Under the pieces are notes generated by a model. That model worked only from the letters and a program-made list of their open reading frames with translations. It was not told where the DNA came from and searched no databases. A program made the position numbers and the translations under genes. Below, piece by piece: positions 1-10,626 of a stretch of 58,187 bases of DNA. Every line of letters starts with the position of its first letter. The first letter of the stretch is position 1. Source of the DNA: Calditrichia bacterium (GTDB lineage Bacteria; Calditrichota; Calditrichia; JAJRVZ01); assembly GCA_023132435.1 (NCBI GenBank), contig JAGLYF010000239.1, positions 1-58,187 on the forward strand. The letters run 5' to 3'.

Positions 1-325
1 ACTGGCGTAGGCCGGGGGATGAGTTTTTTAGGCCAGTTCAACAAACTACCTGCCCTAATGTTAACATTTGAGAAAGAGGGGTGATGGCGTTTAAATTAGT
101 CTTTCTCCACGACCTCACCCCCATTCCCCCTCTCCTGGTAGGAGAGGGGGATTAGTTTGCTTGCGACTGAAATCTCGTAAAATTTTCCTCTTACCCTCTT
201 TGTAAAAGGGGTGAGAGGAGGCTCGTTAATGGATTAGAATATTAATAAACCGCTTGCTTTCAAGATGTGCAAAATTTAAATTAGTTGTCTTTTATTTTAA
301 CAAAAATAGATCGGATTTAGAGAAT
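1..325. other. Left-edge intergenic region with inverted repeats
   Basis: I see no convincing gene between the window edge and parA. The stretch is rich in short inverted repeats built from C-rich and G-rich blocks. The clearest is a perfect 11-bp stem at 126-136/140-150. A looser one lies around 188-220, where CCTCTTACCC faces GGGGTGAGAGG. These look like intergenic repeat sequence rather than coding DNA. The parA promoter should lie at the right of this stretch, but I cannot assign -35 and -10 boxes with confidence. Confidence 0.5.
126..150. repeat. Perfect GC-rich inverted repeat (hairpin)
   Basis: CCCCCTCTCCT at 126-136 and AGGAGAGGGGG at 140-150 are exact reverse complements around a GGT loop. 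No T-run follows, so it does not look like an intrinsic terminator. It is one of three unrelated intergenic perfect palindromes in the core part of this window. Confidence 0.8.
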
Positions 326-1090
326 ATGGGCAGAATTATTGCCATTGCAAATCAAAAGGGTGGGGTGGGAAAGACCACCACAGCGATCAATTTATCCAGT
401 TGTCTTGCTATTGCCGAAAAAAAAGTATTGTTGATCGACATAGATCCTCAGGCCAATGCAACCAGTGGTTTGGGATTGGAACTGAAAGAGAGCGATCCGA
501 GTATCTATGAATTACTTCTCGATAACCAAAAGTCCGGTGAAGTCATTTCAGAAACACATGTTCCTTTTTTGGATATGATTCCCTCACACATTCGTTTGGT
601 CGGTTCAGAAGTTGAACTTATCAACGCAGATAACAGAGAAAATAAGCTAAAGACAAAATTGGGAAATATACGAGATTACTATGAATATATATTTATTGAT
701 TGCCCACCGTCTTTAGGTCTTTTAACAATAAATGCCTTAACAGCTGCTGACACGGTCCTGATACCCATTCAATGTGAATACTATGCTCTGGAGGGATTAA
801 GTCAATTGCTAAATACGATTCATCTCGTACAAAAAAATCTGAACAAGAATCTGGCAATTGAGGGTGTTTTACTTACTATGTTCGATAATCGATTAAATCT
901 GTCTCAACAGGTTGCCGAAGAGGTTCGGGAGTACTTCAAAGACAGGGTTTATGAAACAATTATAAACAGAAATGTTCGCCTGGGCGAAGCGCCCAGTTTT
1001 GGGAAGCCCATTGTTATGTATGATGCTGTCTGTGTCGGGAGTCAAAATTACATAAGTCTCGCGGAGGAAATAATAAAAAATGAGAACTAA
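326..1090 (+). CDS. parA: Chromosome partitioning ATPase ParA (Soj)
   Basis: This is a deviant Walker-A ATPase that binds DNA nonspecifically when ATP-bound and works with ParB-parS complexes to segregate replication origins. The motif KGGVGKTTTA is near residue 11, followed by a DIDPQANAT block and an FIDCPPS Walker-B block. The 254-aa length is normal for chromosomal Soj. An upstream in-frame start at 254 would add 24 residues with no family support. The ATG at 326 puts the standard MGRIIAIANQKGG start at the N-terminus. The 3' end overlaps parB by 11 nt, which implies translational coupling. A parAB pair with this neighbourhood usually lies near oriC, but no origin is visible here. Confidence 0.95.
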   Translation: MGRIIAIANQKGGVGKTTTAINLSSCLAIAEKKVLLIDIDPQANATSGLGLELKESDPSIYELLLDNQKSGEVISETHVPFLDMIPSHIRLVGSEVELINADNRENKLKTKLGNIRDYYEYIFIDCPPSLGLLTINALTAADTVLIPIQCEYYALEGLSQLLNTIHLVQKNLNKNLAIEGVLLTMFDNRLNLSQQVAEEVREYFKDRVYETIINRNVRLGEAPSFGKPIVMYDAVCVGSQNYISLAEEIIKNEN

Positions 1091-1949
1091 ACGGTTAGGT
1101 AAAGGCCTCAGTGCTCTGATACCTGATCAGGTTGAGAGTTCGGGAGCGGTCGAGACATCGGATAATCAACTAGTCGAAGTAAAGGTGGCTGAAGTTAAAC
1201 CTAATCCTTACCAACCACGTGTAAATTTTGATGAACAGGCGCTGGCAGAGCTGAAGGATTCAATTCGGGAAAAAGGATTGATACAACCGATAACGGTTAG
1301 ACGAATTAATTCTCATTTTGAATTAATTGCCGGAGAAAGACGCCTGAGAGCAGCGATTGAACTTGGCCTGGATAAAATCCCCGCATACGTAATGCATGTT
1401 GAGACAAAGGAAGAGATGCTGGAACTGGCAATTGTTGAAAATGTTCAGCGTGAGCGACTAAATCCGATCGAACAGGCTAATGCATATCAACGACTGTTAA
1501 AGGAATGTAATTTGACTCAGGATGAGATCGCAAAAAAGATAGGTAAAGATCGCTCTACAATAACCAACATGTTAAGATTGCTCCGCTTACCCAGACTTAT
1601 TCAGAAGAGTGTTGAAGAAGGAGAAATATCCGTCGGTCACGCGCGTACCTTATTGGCATTAGAAGTGACGGAACAACAGATTCAGATTTGGAAAAAGGTA
1701 GTAAAAAATGATATTTCCGTGCGGAAACTTGAAAAATTGGTGAAGGAACTCTCTGAGGTCAAACCCAAGCAATCAATAAAAACCAAGAAAAAATCAGTAC
1801 ACATTCTCAAGATTGAAGATAAACTCAGAGATGTATTTGGTACAAAGGTTTCTGTAAGAACGAGAAATGAAGGTGGATCGATAGAAATTGAATTTTATTC
1901 TCCTGAAGATCTAAATCGGATTTTGGAAATTTTTGAGAAAATCGATTGA
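1080..1949 (+). CDS. parB: Chromosome partitioning protein ParB (Spo0J)
   Basis: This is a parS-binding CTP-dependent clamp and the partner of ParA. Visible elements are the N-terminal NPYQPR block, the AGERRLRAA nucleotide-binding motif, the ENVQRERLNPIEQA block, and a helix-turn-helix around residues 145-170 (LTQDEIAKKIGKDRSTITN). The C-terminal dimerisation region ends at residue 289, a normal length. The start codon lies inside the end of parA. I found no clear parS palindrome (TGTTTCACGTGAAACA type) in the window, so ParB must act at sites elsewhere or at diverged sites. Confidence 0.95.
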   Translation: MRTKRLGKGLSALIPDQVESSGAVETSDNQLVEVKVAEVKPNPYQPRVNFDEQALAELKDSIREKGLIQPITVRRINSHFELIAGERRLRAAIELGLDKIPAYVMHVETKEEMLELAIVENVQRERLNPIEQANAYQRLLKECNLTQDEIAKKIGKDRSTITNMLRLLRLPRLIQKSVEEGEISVGHARTLLALEVTEQQIQIWKKVVKNDISVRKLEKLVKELSEVKPKQSIKTKKKSVHILKIEDKLRDVFGTKVSVRTRNEGGSIEIEFYSPEDLNRILEIFEKID

Positions 1950-2031
1950 TGAAATAAAGGAGAAATGTTTGCATTTATTTTTATGCAGACCTAAATTTAA
2001 ACCTATTATTTTATAAGAGTTAAGAGTTGTT

Positions 2032-2829
2032 TTGAAGCTTAAAAAACGAAAAACTAAATTTTATACATTTTTACTGATCCCCGATAATGAGAAGGCAACA
2101 AGAAGTTTAAAACTGAGAACTTCAGTTCTTCGTTATCTAATGGTATTTTTTGTATTCACCTTCCTTCTTATTATAGCCGGTGCTGCTTCCTATTGGGAAG
2201 TTGCCGAAGTTGCACTGGATTATAATCGCCTGAATGAAGAAAATCTCCAATTAAAAAAAAATTTAGCAAAAGTTGAAGAATTACAGGCCGATATAGATAA
2301 ATTGAAGATGGTGGATCAAAAATTACGATCCTCACTTTCCGGTTATGTGACGATAATTGAGCAGGAAGAAGGTGATCCGGAAAACATTTTGACCACAGGG
2401 ATGGATAAAATGAGCGGTGTAAAATATGACCGTTCAATTTTTAGCTCTATTCCCGCTGAACTACCGGTTAAGGGTTTTGTTACGAGGGGTTATGAGACCA
2501 ACTCAATCCTCAGTAGGGGTCACATAGGTGTAGATATAGCAGGGGAGATGGGATCACCGGTAAAAGCAACCGCAGATGGGATTGTAATCTTCTCGGGCTG
2601 GACTTTTCAGGATGGGTATGTGGTTATATTAAAACATAAGTATAATTTTTTCTCGTTCTATAAACATAATATGCAAAATTTATGTCAGGAACTGGAATAT
2701 GTAAAAAAAGGTCAGGTTATTGCACTGCTAGGTGATAGCGGGCAAATTATATCGGGAGCCCATTTGCATTTTGAGATATGGCAGGGCTCAAAACCTGTAG
2801 ATCCTATGATGTTTGTGCAAATGAATTGA
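2032..2829 (+). CDS. Membrane-anchored M23 (LytM-type) metallopeptidase
   Basis: This is a cell-wall endopeptidase-like protein. An N-terminal basic segment is followed by one membrane helix (about residues 34-56) and a short coiled coil (about 60-100). The C-terminal LytM domain carries GHIGVDIAG and HLHFEIWQ, which supply the zinc ligands of active M23 enzymes. The start is TTG at 2032. No ATG upstream of the membrane helix is available in frame, and the basic leader KLKKRKTKFYTF fits the family. It lies between parB and a bactofilin gene, a pairing common in this group and consistent with a role in cell shape or division. Whether it cleaves murein or is a regulator cannot be seen from sequence. 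Confidence 0.88.
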   Translation: MKLKKRKTKFYTFLLIPDNEKATRSLKLRTSVLRYLMVFFVFTFLLIIAGAASYWEVAEVALDYNRLNEENLQLKKNLAKVEELQADIDKLKMVDQKLRSSLSGYVTIIEQEEGDPENILTTGMDKMSGVKYDRSIFSSIPAELPVKGFVTRGYETNSILSRGHIGVDIAGEMGSPVKATADGIVIFSGWTFQDGYVVILKHKYNFFSFYKHNMQNLCQELEYVKKGQVIALLGDSGQIISGAHLHFEIWQGSKPVDPMMFVQMN

Positions 2830-2856
2830 TGAAAAACAGAGGAAAGGGAAAATAAA

Positions 2857-3261
2857 TTGGCTCTAAAAGAAAATGGTGCTGAATCATCCTCCACTGAATT
2901 AAATTTTTTAGGCGGTGGGACTGTCGTAGAAGGTACAGTCCGGTCTAATAACAGTGTTCGTGTTGATGGCAAGATAAAAGGAAAACTGATCTGTAAAAAT
3001 ACGTTGACTATTGGCGTAAATGGCGAAATTGAGGGTGATATCGAAGCGAAAAATGCTATCATCGGCGGTAAAATTAAAGGTAAAATTAAAGTTGCCGAAA
3101 AACTGGTTCTTGAAGCAAAATCAATCCTAATCGGTGATTTAAAAGCAAGCAAACTACTGATCGATGAAGGAGCGGTTTTCGAAGGTACTTCCGATATGGG
3201 AAAAAAAGAGCAGACTGAGGTGGAAGCTAAGCCGATAAGTAACCTGAATAGACCTACCTGA
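2857..3261 (+). CDS. Bactofilin (polymer-forming cytoskeletal protein)
   Basis: This 134-aa protein has a central beta-helical bactofilin (DUF583) core of short repeats such as GTVVEGTVRSNNSVRVDGKIKG and GEIEGDIEAKNAIIGGKIKGKI. Short disordered tails flank it, ending in acidic and polar residues. Bactofilins polymerise without nucleotide and scaffold cell-wall enzymes at the membrane. The neighbouring M23 peptidase 27 nt upstream is the usual partner. The start is TTG at 2857, with GGAAAGGGA about 8-15 nt upstream acting as ribosome binding site. It is followed after 13 nt by atpZ, so it may be co-transcribed with the ATP synthase genes. Confidence 0.92.
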   Translation: MALKENGAESSSTELNFLGGGTVVEGTVRSNNSVRVDGKIKGKLICKNTLTIGVNGEIEGDIEAKNAIIGGKIKGKIKVAEKLVLEAKSILIGDLKASKLLIDEGAVFEGTSDMGKKEQTEVEAKPISNLNRPT

Positions 3262-3274
3262 TAGCCCTAATCAG

Positions 3275-3520
3275 ATGAAATCGGTAAAATCAGACGGTTC
3301 ATCACAACTCAGGGGCACTGCGAGTTCATTCCAAAAAGCGGCTCCATATATTAATATATCTTATGTATTAATTGCTTCGATGGCGATGCTTGGTGTACTG
3401 GGATGGTGGCTGGATGATCAATTTTTAACAAAACCTCTCCTGACCGTTCTCGGTATTTTGGGGGGATTATTCCTCGGTCTCTACAATTTGTATAAAGTTG
3501 TCAAGAAATTGGAAAAATAG
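3275..3520 (+). CDS. atpZ: AtpZ/AtpI-type small ATP synthase accessory membrane protein
   Basis: This 81-aa protein has two predicted membrane helices (about residues 27-45 and 52-74) joined by the LGWWLDDQFLTKPLLTVLG segment. That is typical of the AtpZ-like family encoded at the head of F-ATPase operons. In other bacteria AtpZ and AtpI help assemble the c-ring or transport Mg2+/Ca2+. That role is inherited from the family and not shown here. It is 2-5 nt from the next gene and heads the atp cluster. Confidence 0.8.
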   Translation: MKSVKSDGSSQLRGTASSFQKAAPYINISYVLIASMAMLGVLGWWLDDQFLTKPLLTVLGILGGLFLGLYNLYKVVKKLEK

Positions 3521-3522
3521 AG

Positions 3523-3903
3523 TTGATGAGGTCGTTCTTTTTTCGGATCATTTTATCTTTAATAATTGGTTTTTTTTTAATAATAATAATTTCTAAATTT
3601 ATAGATCTTTCCGGCGATTTGTGGAGTGCCGTTATCTCTGGTATACTTTGTGCATTGTTTTATGTGGTAAGTGGATTTATCTCATACTATTATGCTTCTA
3701 AATTAAAACAACAATCATTTACCAGGATTTTTTTATTCAGCATAGCCGGGAGATTTTTACTTGTAATCAGTATAATTACGCTGGTAATTAAATTTTCGAT
3801 CATAAATACTGAAGTTTTTATTGTTTCATTTTTTATTTGGTATTTTGTCTTCCAGATTTTGGAAATTATTAGTTTGAATCAGATATTAATAAGGAAAATA
3901 TGA
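3523..3903 (+). CDS. AtpI-like membrane protein preceding atpB
   Basis: This 126-aa very hydrophobic protein has four likely membrane helices. It starts with tandem TTG-ATG codons at 3523/3526. Sequence conservation is hard to judge, but length, topology and position between atpZ and atpB match the AtpI (ATP synthase I) group, which assists c-ring assembly. There are only 4 nt between its stop and the atpB start, so it is part of the operon. The functional name rests mainly on position. Confidence 0.6.
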   Translation: MMRSFFFRIILSLIIGFFLIIIISKFIDLSGDLWSAVISGILCALFYVVSGFISYYYASKLKQQSFTRIFLFSIAGRFLLVISIITLVIKFSIINTEVFIVSFFIWYFVFQILEIISLNQILIRKI

Positions 3904-3907
3904 TTTT

Positions 3908-4759
3908 ATGGCAATATTAGCTGCTCTCTCTACTTATAATTCCGGAACCCAGGAAGGACAGGAAGAAAATGTTGGAGAATTTATTGTCCATCATGTAACT
4001 AATTCAAATGAATGGAATGTGTTTGGTTATCATCTACAATTACCACAATTTGAACCGATCACTGTCCTGGGAATGCAGATCGATCTTTCAATCACAAATC
4101 ATGTGGTAATGATTTGGATTGCAGCCTTATTTCTAATCCTTGCCTTTGGTATTTCCTTCAGAAAGAGATCACTTGTGCCAAAGGGTTTCGCGGCGATTCT
4201 TGAGATGCTGATCCTCTTTATAAGAGATGAAATTGCCATCCCAAATCTGGGTGAGGAAGATGGCAGAAAATTTACACCATTGATTTGTACTTTCTTTTTC
4301 TTCGTCCTCACCTGTAATTTAATGGGATTAATCCCTTTGTTTACCACTCCAACAGGTAATATAAATATCACGGCAGCCATGGCTCTTATTACTCTCGGTA
4401 CGGGTCAGGTGTTTGGTATTATAAGGCACGGTTTTTTTGGACACTTTAAAGCCCTGGTCCCCTCAGGCGTACCGCTGGCATTGATACCATTAATGTTCGT
4501 AATTGAATTAATGGGTTTGATGGCCAAGCATTTTGCTCTTCTCATGCGTTTATTTGCTAATATGGTAGCCGGTCATATCGTAATCTTCGCTTTTCTGGCG
4601 GTGATTATAATATTTAAGTCTTTTCTGGCCGCTCCTTTTTCTATTGGTTTCGCCATTTTTGTAAATTTTCTGGAGATTCTTATTGGATTTATCCAGGCCT
4701 ATGTATTCACGATGTTGTCAACTTTGTTTATTGGGATGTCCCTGCATCCCGAACATTAA
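3908..4759 (+). CDS. atpB: F-type ATP synthase subunit a
   Basis: This is the stator subunit that forms the proton half-channels. The essential Arg lies in the block HFALLMRLFANMVAGHIVIF near the C-terminal third, followed by FLEILIGFIQAYVFTMLSTLFIGMSL, which is diagnostic for subunit a. The 283-aa protein has five to six membrane helices after a roughly 60-residue extramembrane N-terminus, as is common in this bacterial group. It is followed by a 117-nt gap with a perfect hairpin before atpE, the longest gap inside the operon. Confidence 0.96.
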   Translation: MAILAALSTYNSGTQEGQEENVGEFIVHHVTNSNEWNVFGYHLQLPQFEPITVLGMQIDLSITNHVVMIWIAALFLILAFGISFRKRSLVPKGFAAILEMLILFIRDEIAIPNLGEEDGRKFTPLICTFFFFVLTCNLMGLIPLFTTPTGNINITAAMALITLGTGQVFGIIRHGFFGHFKALVPSGVPLALIPLMFVIELMGLMAKHFALLMRLFANMVAGHIVIFAFLAVIIIFKSFLAAPFSIGFAIFVNFLEILIGFIQAYVFTMLSTLFIGMSLHPEH

Positions 4760-4769
4760 ATAATGTAGT

Positions 4770-4802
4770 AGTTGTAGTCCATCTTCAAGATGGACTACAA
4801 CT
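4770..4802. repeat. Perfect 16-bp-arm palindrome between atpB and atpE
   Basis: AGTTGTAGTCCATCTT (4770-4785) and AAGATGGACTACAACT (4787-4802) are exact reverse complements separated by a single C. The transcript would form a long hairpin 11 nt after the atpB stop. There is no T-run, so it is not a standard terminator. It could stabilise or separate the atpB and atpE transcripts, or it could be an inserted mobile palindrome. Confidence 0.85.
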
Positions 4803-4876
4803 CAGATTATTAATATAGATAAGATTGTACAAATTTTATTAACCAGAGTACTAAAATAATTTGGAGGATTAATTCG

Positions 4877-5110
4877 ATGGGTGATTTAGCAACTGCTTTT
4901 GCATATTTAGCAGCTGGAATCGGAGCAGGTCTTGTAACTATTGGTGCTGGTCTCGGAATCGGAAAAATAGCTTCTGCAGCGATGGACGGAACAGCACGTC
5001 AACCCGAAGCAACAAATGAGATTCGTACAACAATGATTATTGCAGCCGCCTTGATCGAGGGTGTTGCCCTGATCGGTGCCGTAGCGTGTTTGCTTCTTAG
5101 TTTTAAATAA
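4877..5110 (+). CDS. atpE: F-type ATP synthase subunit c
   Basis: This 77-aa hairpin of two membrane helices forms the rotor ring. The ion-binding Glu61 lies in AALIEGVALIG, and the polar loop is ARQPEA. Na+-type rings usually carry Ser/Thr directly after the Glu and a matching Gln in helix 1. Here Gly follows the Glu, so proton coupling is the likely choice. A strong GGAGG ribosome binding site precedes the ATG, in line with the high copy number of subunit c. Confidence 0.96.
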   Translation: MGDLATAFAYLAAGIGAGLVTIGAGLGIGKIASAAMDGTARQPEATNEIRTTMIIAAALIEGVALIGAVACLLLSFK

Positions 5111-5133
5111 TCACTATTATAGGGAATGGTCCT

Positions 5134-5628
5134 ATGTTAGATTTAGATCCTGGATTAATGATCTGGGCATGGGTAACATTCTTCGTTTTGCTCTTTATTC
5201 TCTATAAAATAGCCTGGAAACCGATTCTTTCTGTGATCGACAAGAGGGAAAAAACCATACAGGATTCAATCGATCGTGCCGAGAAAGCAAAAGAAGAAGC
5301 AGAATCTCTTCTGGAAAAACACGACCAACTGATGCAGACGGCCGAGGAAGAATCACAAAAAATGCTTAAAGAGAATCGGGAACTGGCGGAAAAATCACGA
5401 CAGGAAATATTAGAGCAGGCGAAGCAGAATGCTGATAAAACAGTTGATAAGGCAAAATCTGAAATCGAAAAAGAGAAAGAGGATGCCTTATATTCTTTGC
5501 GAAGTGAGGTAGCAGATCTGGCCATTGCCGCAACAAAGAAAATTATCGGTGAATCGCTCGATGAATCAAAGCAAAAATCGATCATCGACGAGTTTATCCA
5601 AAAAATGCCCAAATCGACCCAACATTAG
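5134..5628 (+). CDS. atpF: F-type ATP synthase subunit b
   Basis: This peripheral stalk subunit is 164 aa. One N-terminal membrane helix (about residues 8-27) is followed by a long Ala/Glu/Lys-rich coiled coil and a C-terminal delta-binding end (LAIAATKKIIGESLDESK). It lies 23 nt after atpE and 13 nt before atpH. Only one b gene is present, so the stalk is probably a homodimer. Confidence 0.94.
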   Translation: MLDLDPGLMIWAWVTFFVLLFILYKIAWKPILSVIDKREKTIQDSIDRAEKAKEEAESLLEKHDQLMQTAEEESQKMLKENRELAEKSRQEILEQAKQNADKTVDKAKSEIEKEKEDALYSLRSEVADLAIAATKKIIGESLDESKQKSIIDEFIQKMPKSTQH

Positions 5629-5641
5629 CCGGAGGAATAGC

Positions 5642-6175
5642 TTGAGTCGTGTCGCAATACGATATAGCAAAGCACTTTTTGAGCTGGCTCTTGAACAAGA
5701 ATTGATTGAAGATGTTCGGTCAGACCTGGAGATGATTCAAGATGTCTGTACTGAAAATCCGGAATTTCAACAGACTCTTAACAATCCACTGATTGAAGAG
5801 AAAGTAAAATCAAAAGTCTTAAAAGAGCTCTTCGAAACAAAAGTAACTCCACTGACTTTCAAGTTTCTACAGCTGTTGAGCAGAAAAAGAAGAAGTGGAT
5901 TCCTTTTAGAGATGATCGATAATTATTTACAGAGAGTTTTAGATCATCAGGGTATATTATCTTGTCTGTTGATTTCTTCCGGGCCGGTAGAAACAGATCA
6001 GATTGAGGCGATCAAAAGCAGGATCGAGGCGATGACGGATAAAAGTGTGATTTTTTCACATCAAATTGATAACTCGATGATAGGTGGATTCATTGTTAAG
6101 ATCAAGGATACCGTGATCGATCTATCGATAAAAACGCAGCTTGAAAAGATGCGTAGACAACTCCTGCATCGGTAA
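5642..6175 (+). CDS. atpH: F-type ATP synthase subunit delta
   Basis: This subunit links F1 to the b stalk (177 aa). The family N-terminus SRVAIRYSKALFELALEQ begins right at TTG 5642, which has a GGAGGAATAG ribosome binding site just upstream. A longer reading that begins inside atpF has no family support. The C-terminal block SMIGGFIVKIKDTVIDLSIKTQLEKMR is the typical delta/OSCP end. It lies 13 nt after atpF. Confidence 0.94.
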   Translation: MSRVAIRYSKALFELALEQELIEDVRSDLEMIQDVCTENPEFQQTLNNPLIEEKVKSKVLKELFETKVTPLTFKFLQLLSRKRRSGFLLEMIDNYLQRVLDHQGILSCLLISSGPVETDQIEAIKSRIEAMTDKSVIFSHQIDNSMIGGFIVKIKDTVIDLSIKTQLEKMRRQLLHR

Positions 6176-6215
6176 GACTTTTTAATTTTCAATATTATAG
6201 AAGAGGATAAAACAA

Positions 6216-7739
6216 ATGGGAAATGCAGTAAGACCGGATGAAGTATCTGCGATTCTTAAAAAGCAACTGGCCGGTTACGAACAAAAGGCAGATATCTACG
6301 ACTCAGGAACCGTCGTGCAGGTCGGGGATGGAATTGCTCGGGTATACGGTTTGGAAAAGGTCATGGCTGGAGAATTGGTTGAATTCCCAAATGATGTGAT
6401 GGGGATGGTCTTAAATCTTGAAGAAGATAATGTTGGTGTTATTCTCTTTGGTGAAGTAACCCTGATTAAGGAAGGGGACCTGGTAAAGAGGACTAACAGA
6501 ATTGTTGAAATTCCTACAGGTGATGAAATGCTGGGCCGTGTGGTCAGCCCATTGGGTGAACCACTCGATGGTAAAGGTAAAATTGATGCAAAGAAATATG
6601 TTCCGGTTGAACGCAAAGCCCTGGGAGTAATCCAGCGGCAGCCGGTTAAGGAACCGCTTGCTACCGGAATTAAAGCTATTGATTCTATGATCCCTATTGG
6701 TCGTGGACAGCGTGAATTAATCATTGGTGATCGCCAGACCGGTAAAACTGCGGTTGCTGTTGATACTATTATTAACCAAAAAGGAAAAGATGTAATCTGT
6801 ATTTATGTTGCCATAGGTCAAAAAGCTACAACCGTGGCAAGGGTGATCCAGACTCTGGAAGAGCATGATGCGATGGAGTTTTCTATTGTCGTTTCTGCAA
6901 ATGCCAGCGAACCTGCGCCACTTCAATATCTCGCACCATATGCGGGTGCGGCGATTGGAGAGTATTTCCGTGATAATGGAAGACATGCGTTAATTATTTA
7001 TGATGATCTTTCGAAACATGCCTGGTCATATCGACAGGTGAGTTTGCTTCTCAGACGACCGCCGGGACGTGAAGCGTATCCGGGTGATGTATTTTATTTA
7101 CATTCACGTCTCCTTGAAAGAGCAGCAAAATTGAGTGATGATTTAGGCGGTGGTTCTCTTACTGCTCTGCCGATTATCGAAACTCAGGCCGGTGACGTTG
7201 CTGCTTACATACCAACAAATGTCATTTCTATTACAGATGGTCAGATTTTTCTTGAGACAAATCTTTTTTATTCAGGTGTAAGGCCGGCCATTAATGCCGG
7301 TATATCGGTATCGCGCGTCGGAGGTAATGCACAGATTAAAGCAATGAAACAGGTGGCTGGACGGTTGCGCCTTGATCTGGCCCAATACAGAGAATTGGAA
7401 GCCTTTGCTAAATTTGGCTCGGATCTTGATAAAGCAACACAACAGCAGCTTCGTCGGGGGGAGCGGCTTGTGGAGATTCTAAAACAAGATCAGTATGTTC
7501 AGATCTCGTTTGAAAAACAGATAGTGATCATATTTGCCGCCACAAAGGGTTACCTTGATTCTGTCGAAGTTGAAAATATTAAACGATTTGAAAAAGAATA
7601 TGTGGAGTATCTGGAAGTTAAACATCCGGAATTATTACATAAACTGGCAGAACGAAAAGAGATTGACGAAGAAGTTGAAAAGGAAATAGTTGATGCATTA
7701 GAATCATTCTTAAAAGGATTTAAGCAAGAGGCAGATTGA
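6216..7739 (+). CDS. atpA: F-type ATP synthase subunit alpha
   Basis: This is the non-catalytic nucleotide-binding subunit of F1 (507 aa, full length). The P-loop [11 protein letters not shown], the signature [17 protein letters not shown] and the N-terminal block [16 protein letters not shown] are present. The stop overlaps the atpG start region (TTGATG), suggesting translational coupling. Confidence 0.98.
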   Translation: MGNAVRPDEVSAILKKQLAGYEQKADIYDSGTVVQVGDGIARVYGLEKVMAGELVEFPNDVMGMVLNLEEDNVGVILFGEVTLIKEGDLVKRTNRIVEIPTGDEMLGRVVSPLGEPLDGKGKIDAKKYVPVERKALGVIQRQPVKEPLATGIKAIDSMIPIGRGQRELIIGDRQTGKTAVAVDTIINQKGKDVICIYVAIGQKATTVARVIQTLEEHDAMEFSIVVSANASEPAPLQYLAPYAGAAIGEYFRDNGRHALIIYDDLSKHAWSYRQVSLLLRRPPGREAYPGDVFYLHSRLLERAAKLSDDLGGGSLTALPIIETQAGDVAAYIPTNVISITDGQIFLETNLFYSGVRPAINAGISVSRVGGNAQIKAMKQVAGRLRLDLAQYRELEAFAKFGSDLDKATQQQLRRGERLVEILKQDQYVQISFEKQIVIIFAATKGYLDSVEVENIKRFEKEYVEYLEVKHPELLHKLAERKEIDEEVEKEIVDALESFLKGFKQEAD

Positions 7740-8605
7740 TGGCTACCCTGAGAGAAATACGTACACGCATTTCCAGTGTCAAGAGTACGCAGCAAATAAC
7801 CAAAGCAATGAAGATGGTAGCTTCGGCTAAACTGCGACGGGCTCAGGAGAATATTCTTGCAACAAGGCCGTATGCAAAAAAATTGCAATCGGTTGTAGGT
7901 CATTTAATCGCCAGGGTTGAAAATAGTGATCACATTCTGTTAAAGAATCGTCCGATCGAAAAAATTTTACTGGTGATTGTTACTGCAGACAGAGGTCTTT
8001 GTGGGGCCTTTAATGCCAACATTGTTCGTCAGGCGGTGACTCATATCGAATCATATACGGATAAAGAAGTTTCATTATTTGTTGTCGGGAAAAAAGGCTT
8101 TGAATTTTTCTCCAGGCGGAACTTTACGATTTTTAACAAAAAGATAAATTTTTTCAATCACCTGGCTTTTCATGATGTTTTAGAAATAGTATCCAGTTTG
8201 ATTGAATCATATTCTACAGGTCAATTTGACCAGATCGAAATATTGTATAATGAATTTAGATCAGCTGTCAGACAAGATGTTGTACTCGAACAATTTCTTC
8301 CGTTTGTGCCGGATGAAGAAATGAAGCAATCCGCTTCTAAGGTTGATTATCTTTATGAACCGGGAAAAGAGGAAATACTCCGTCTGATTATCCCAAAACA
8401 ATTGAATATTCAGATTTGGAAAGTTTTATTGGAGAGTAATGCGGCTGAGCAGGGGGCGCGGATGACAGCTATGGAGAGTGCGACTGATAATGCCGAGGAA
8501 ATGATTTCTCAATTGACGCTTCATTACAACAGAGCGCGACAATCTGCGATTACTAAAGAAATATCGGAGATTGTTGGTGGTGCCGAGGCTTTGAAAGAAA
8601 AATAA
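7739..8605 (+). CDS. atpG: F-type ATP synthase subunit gamma
   Basis: This is the central rotor shaft (288 aa from ATG 7739; a TTG at 7736 would add one residue). The N-terminal helix [36 protein letters not shown] is split here only in description: the start is [11 protein letters not shown] and the motif ITKAMKMVASAKLRRAQ follows. The C-terminal helix has AAEQGARMTAMESATDNAEE. Both are diagnostic. The ATG sits within the atpA stop context. Confidence 0.96.
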   Translation: MATLREIRTRISSVKSTQQITKAMKMVASAKLRRAQENILATRPYAKKLQSVVGHLIARVENSDHILLKNRPIEKILLVIVTADRGLCGAFNANIVRQAVTHIESYTDKEVSLFVVGKKGFEFFSRRNFTIFNKKINFFNHLAFHDVLEIVSSLIESYSTGQFDQIEILYNEFRSAVRQDVVLEQFLPFVPDEEMKQSASKVDYLYEPGKEEILRLIIPKQLNIQIWKVLLESNAAEQGARMTAMESATDNAEEMISQLTLHYNRARQSAITKEISEIVGGAEALKEK

Positions 8606-8616
8606 AATGAGGATAG

Positions 8617-10020
<1,404 letters not shown>

Positions 10021-10070
10021 ATAAAACCGTTTGAAGAACCTGTTTATCAAAATATTAATGGATGGTATAA

Positions 10071-10469
10071 ATGACCGAGTTAAATGTTGAAATTGTTACT
10101 CCGGATGGGATTGTTTTTACAGGTGAAGTGACATCTTGTACCGCTCCGGGTGCAAAGGGTCAGTTCCAGATGCTAACCGGCCATGCACCATTTTTAGCTA
10201 ATCTTCAAATTGGTGAAATCAAAGTAGAAAAGCACGATGGTTTAAAAATAATAGCGACCAGTGGTGGATTTCTTGAAGTTAAAGATAATAATATAAGTAT
10301 TATTGTAGAATCAGCGGAATTTGCCGATGATATTGATGTTGCTCGTGCAAAAGAAGCAGAGGAGAGGGCAAGAAAGAGATTGGAGGATAAAGGAGATATA
10401 GATCTCATTAGAGCTAATTTCGCACTATTAAGAGCATTAAACAGATTAAAAATCTCTTCCCAGATATAA
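10071..10469 (+). CDS. atpC: F-type ATP synthase subunit epsilon
   Basis: This 132-aa protein is the rotor and regulatory subunit. The beta-sandwich N-terminus has TPDGIVFTGEVTSCTAPGAKGQFQMLTGHAP, which is typical and is quoted here only to name GHAP and the PDG start. A helical C-terminal hairpin (about residues 85-132) can extend to inhibit ATP hydrolysis in some species. It is the last gene of the atp cluster. An AT-rich gap of 157 nt follows, with a weak hairpin (ATAAAAC/GTTTTAT, 10,494-10,514). Confidence 0.94.
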   Translation: MTELNVEIVTPDGIVFTGEVTSCTAPGAKGQFQMLTGHAPFLANLQIGEIKVEKHDGLKIIATSGGFLEVKDNNISIIVESAEFADDIDVARAKEAEERARKRLEDKGDIDLIRANFALLRALNRLKISSQI

Positions 10470-10626
10470 ATCGTTTATTTTTTTAATTTTTTTATAAAAC
10501 TATACCGGTTTTATGCCGAAAACATATTATAATTTTTACTGTTTTTTCTTGATTAATTAATTGAAAAGTTTAAATTTAACGTAAATTAATTAAATAATAA
10601 GGTATTACTTAAGTTTTGGATGGGGT

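Noticed and set aside
1214..1224. CCACGTG inside parB as a parS site
   Set aside because: The flanks do not match the 16-bp parS palindrome.
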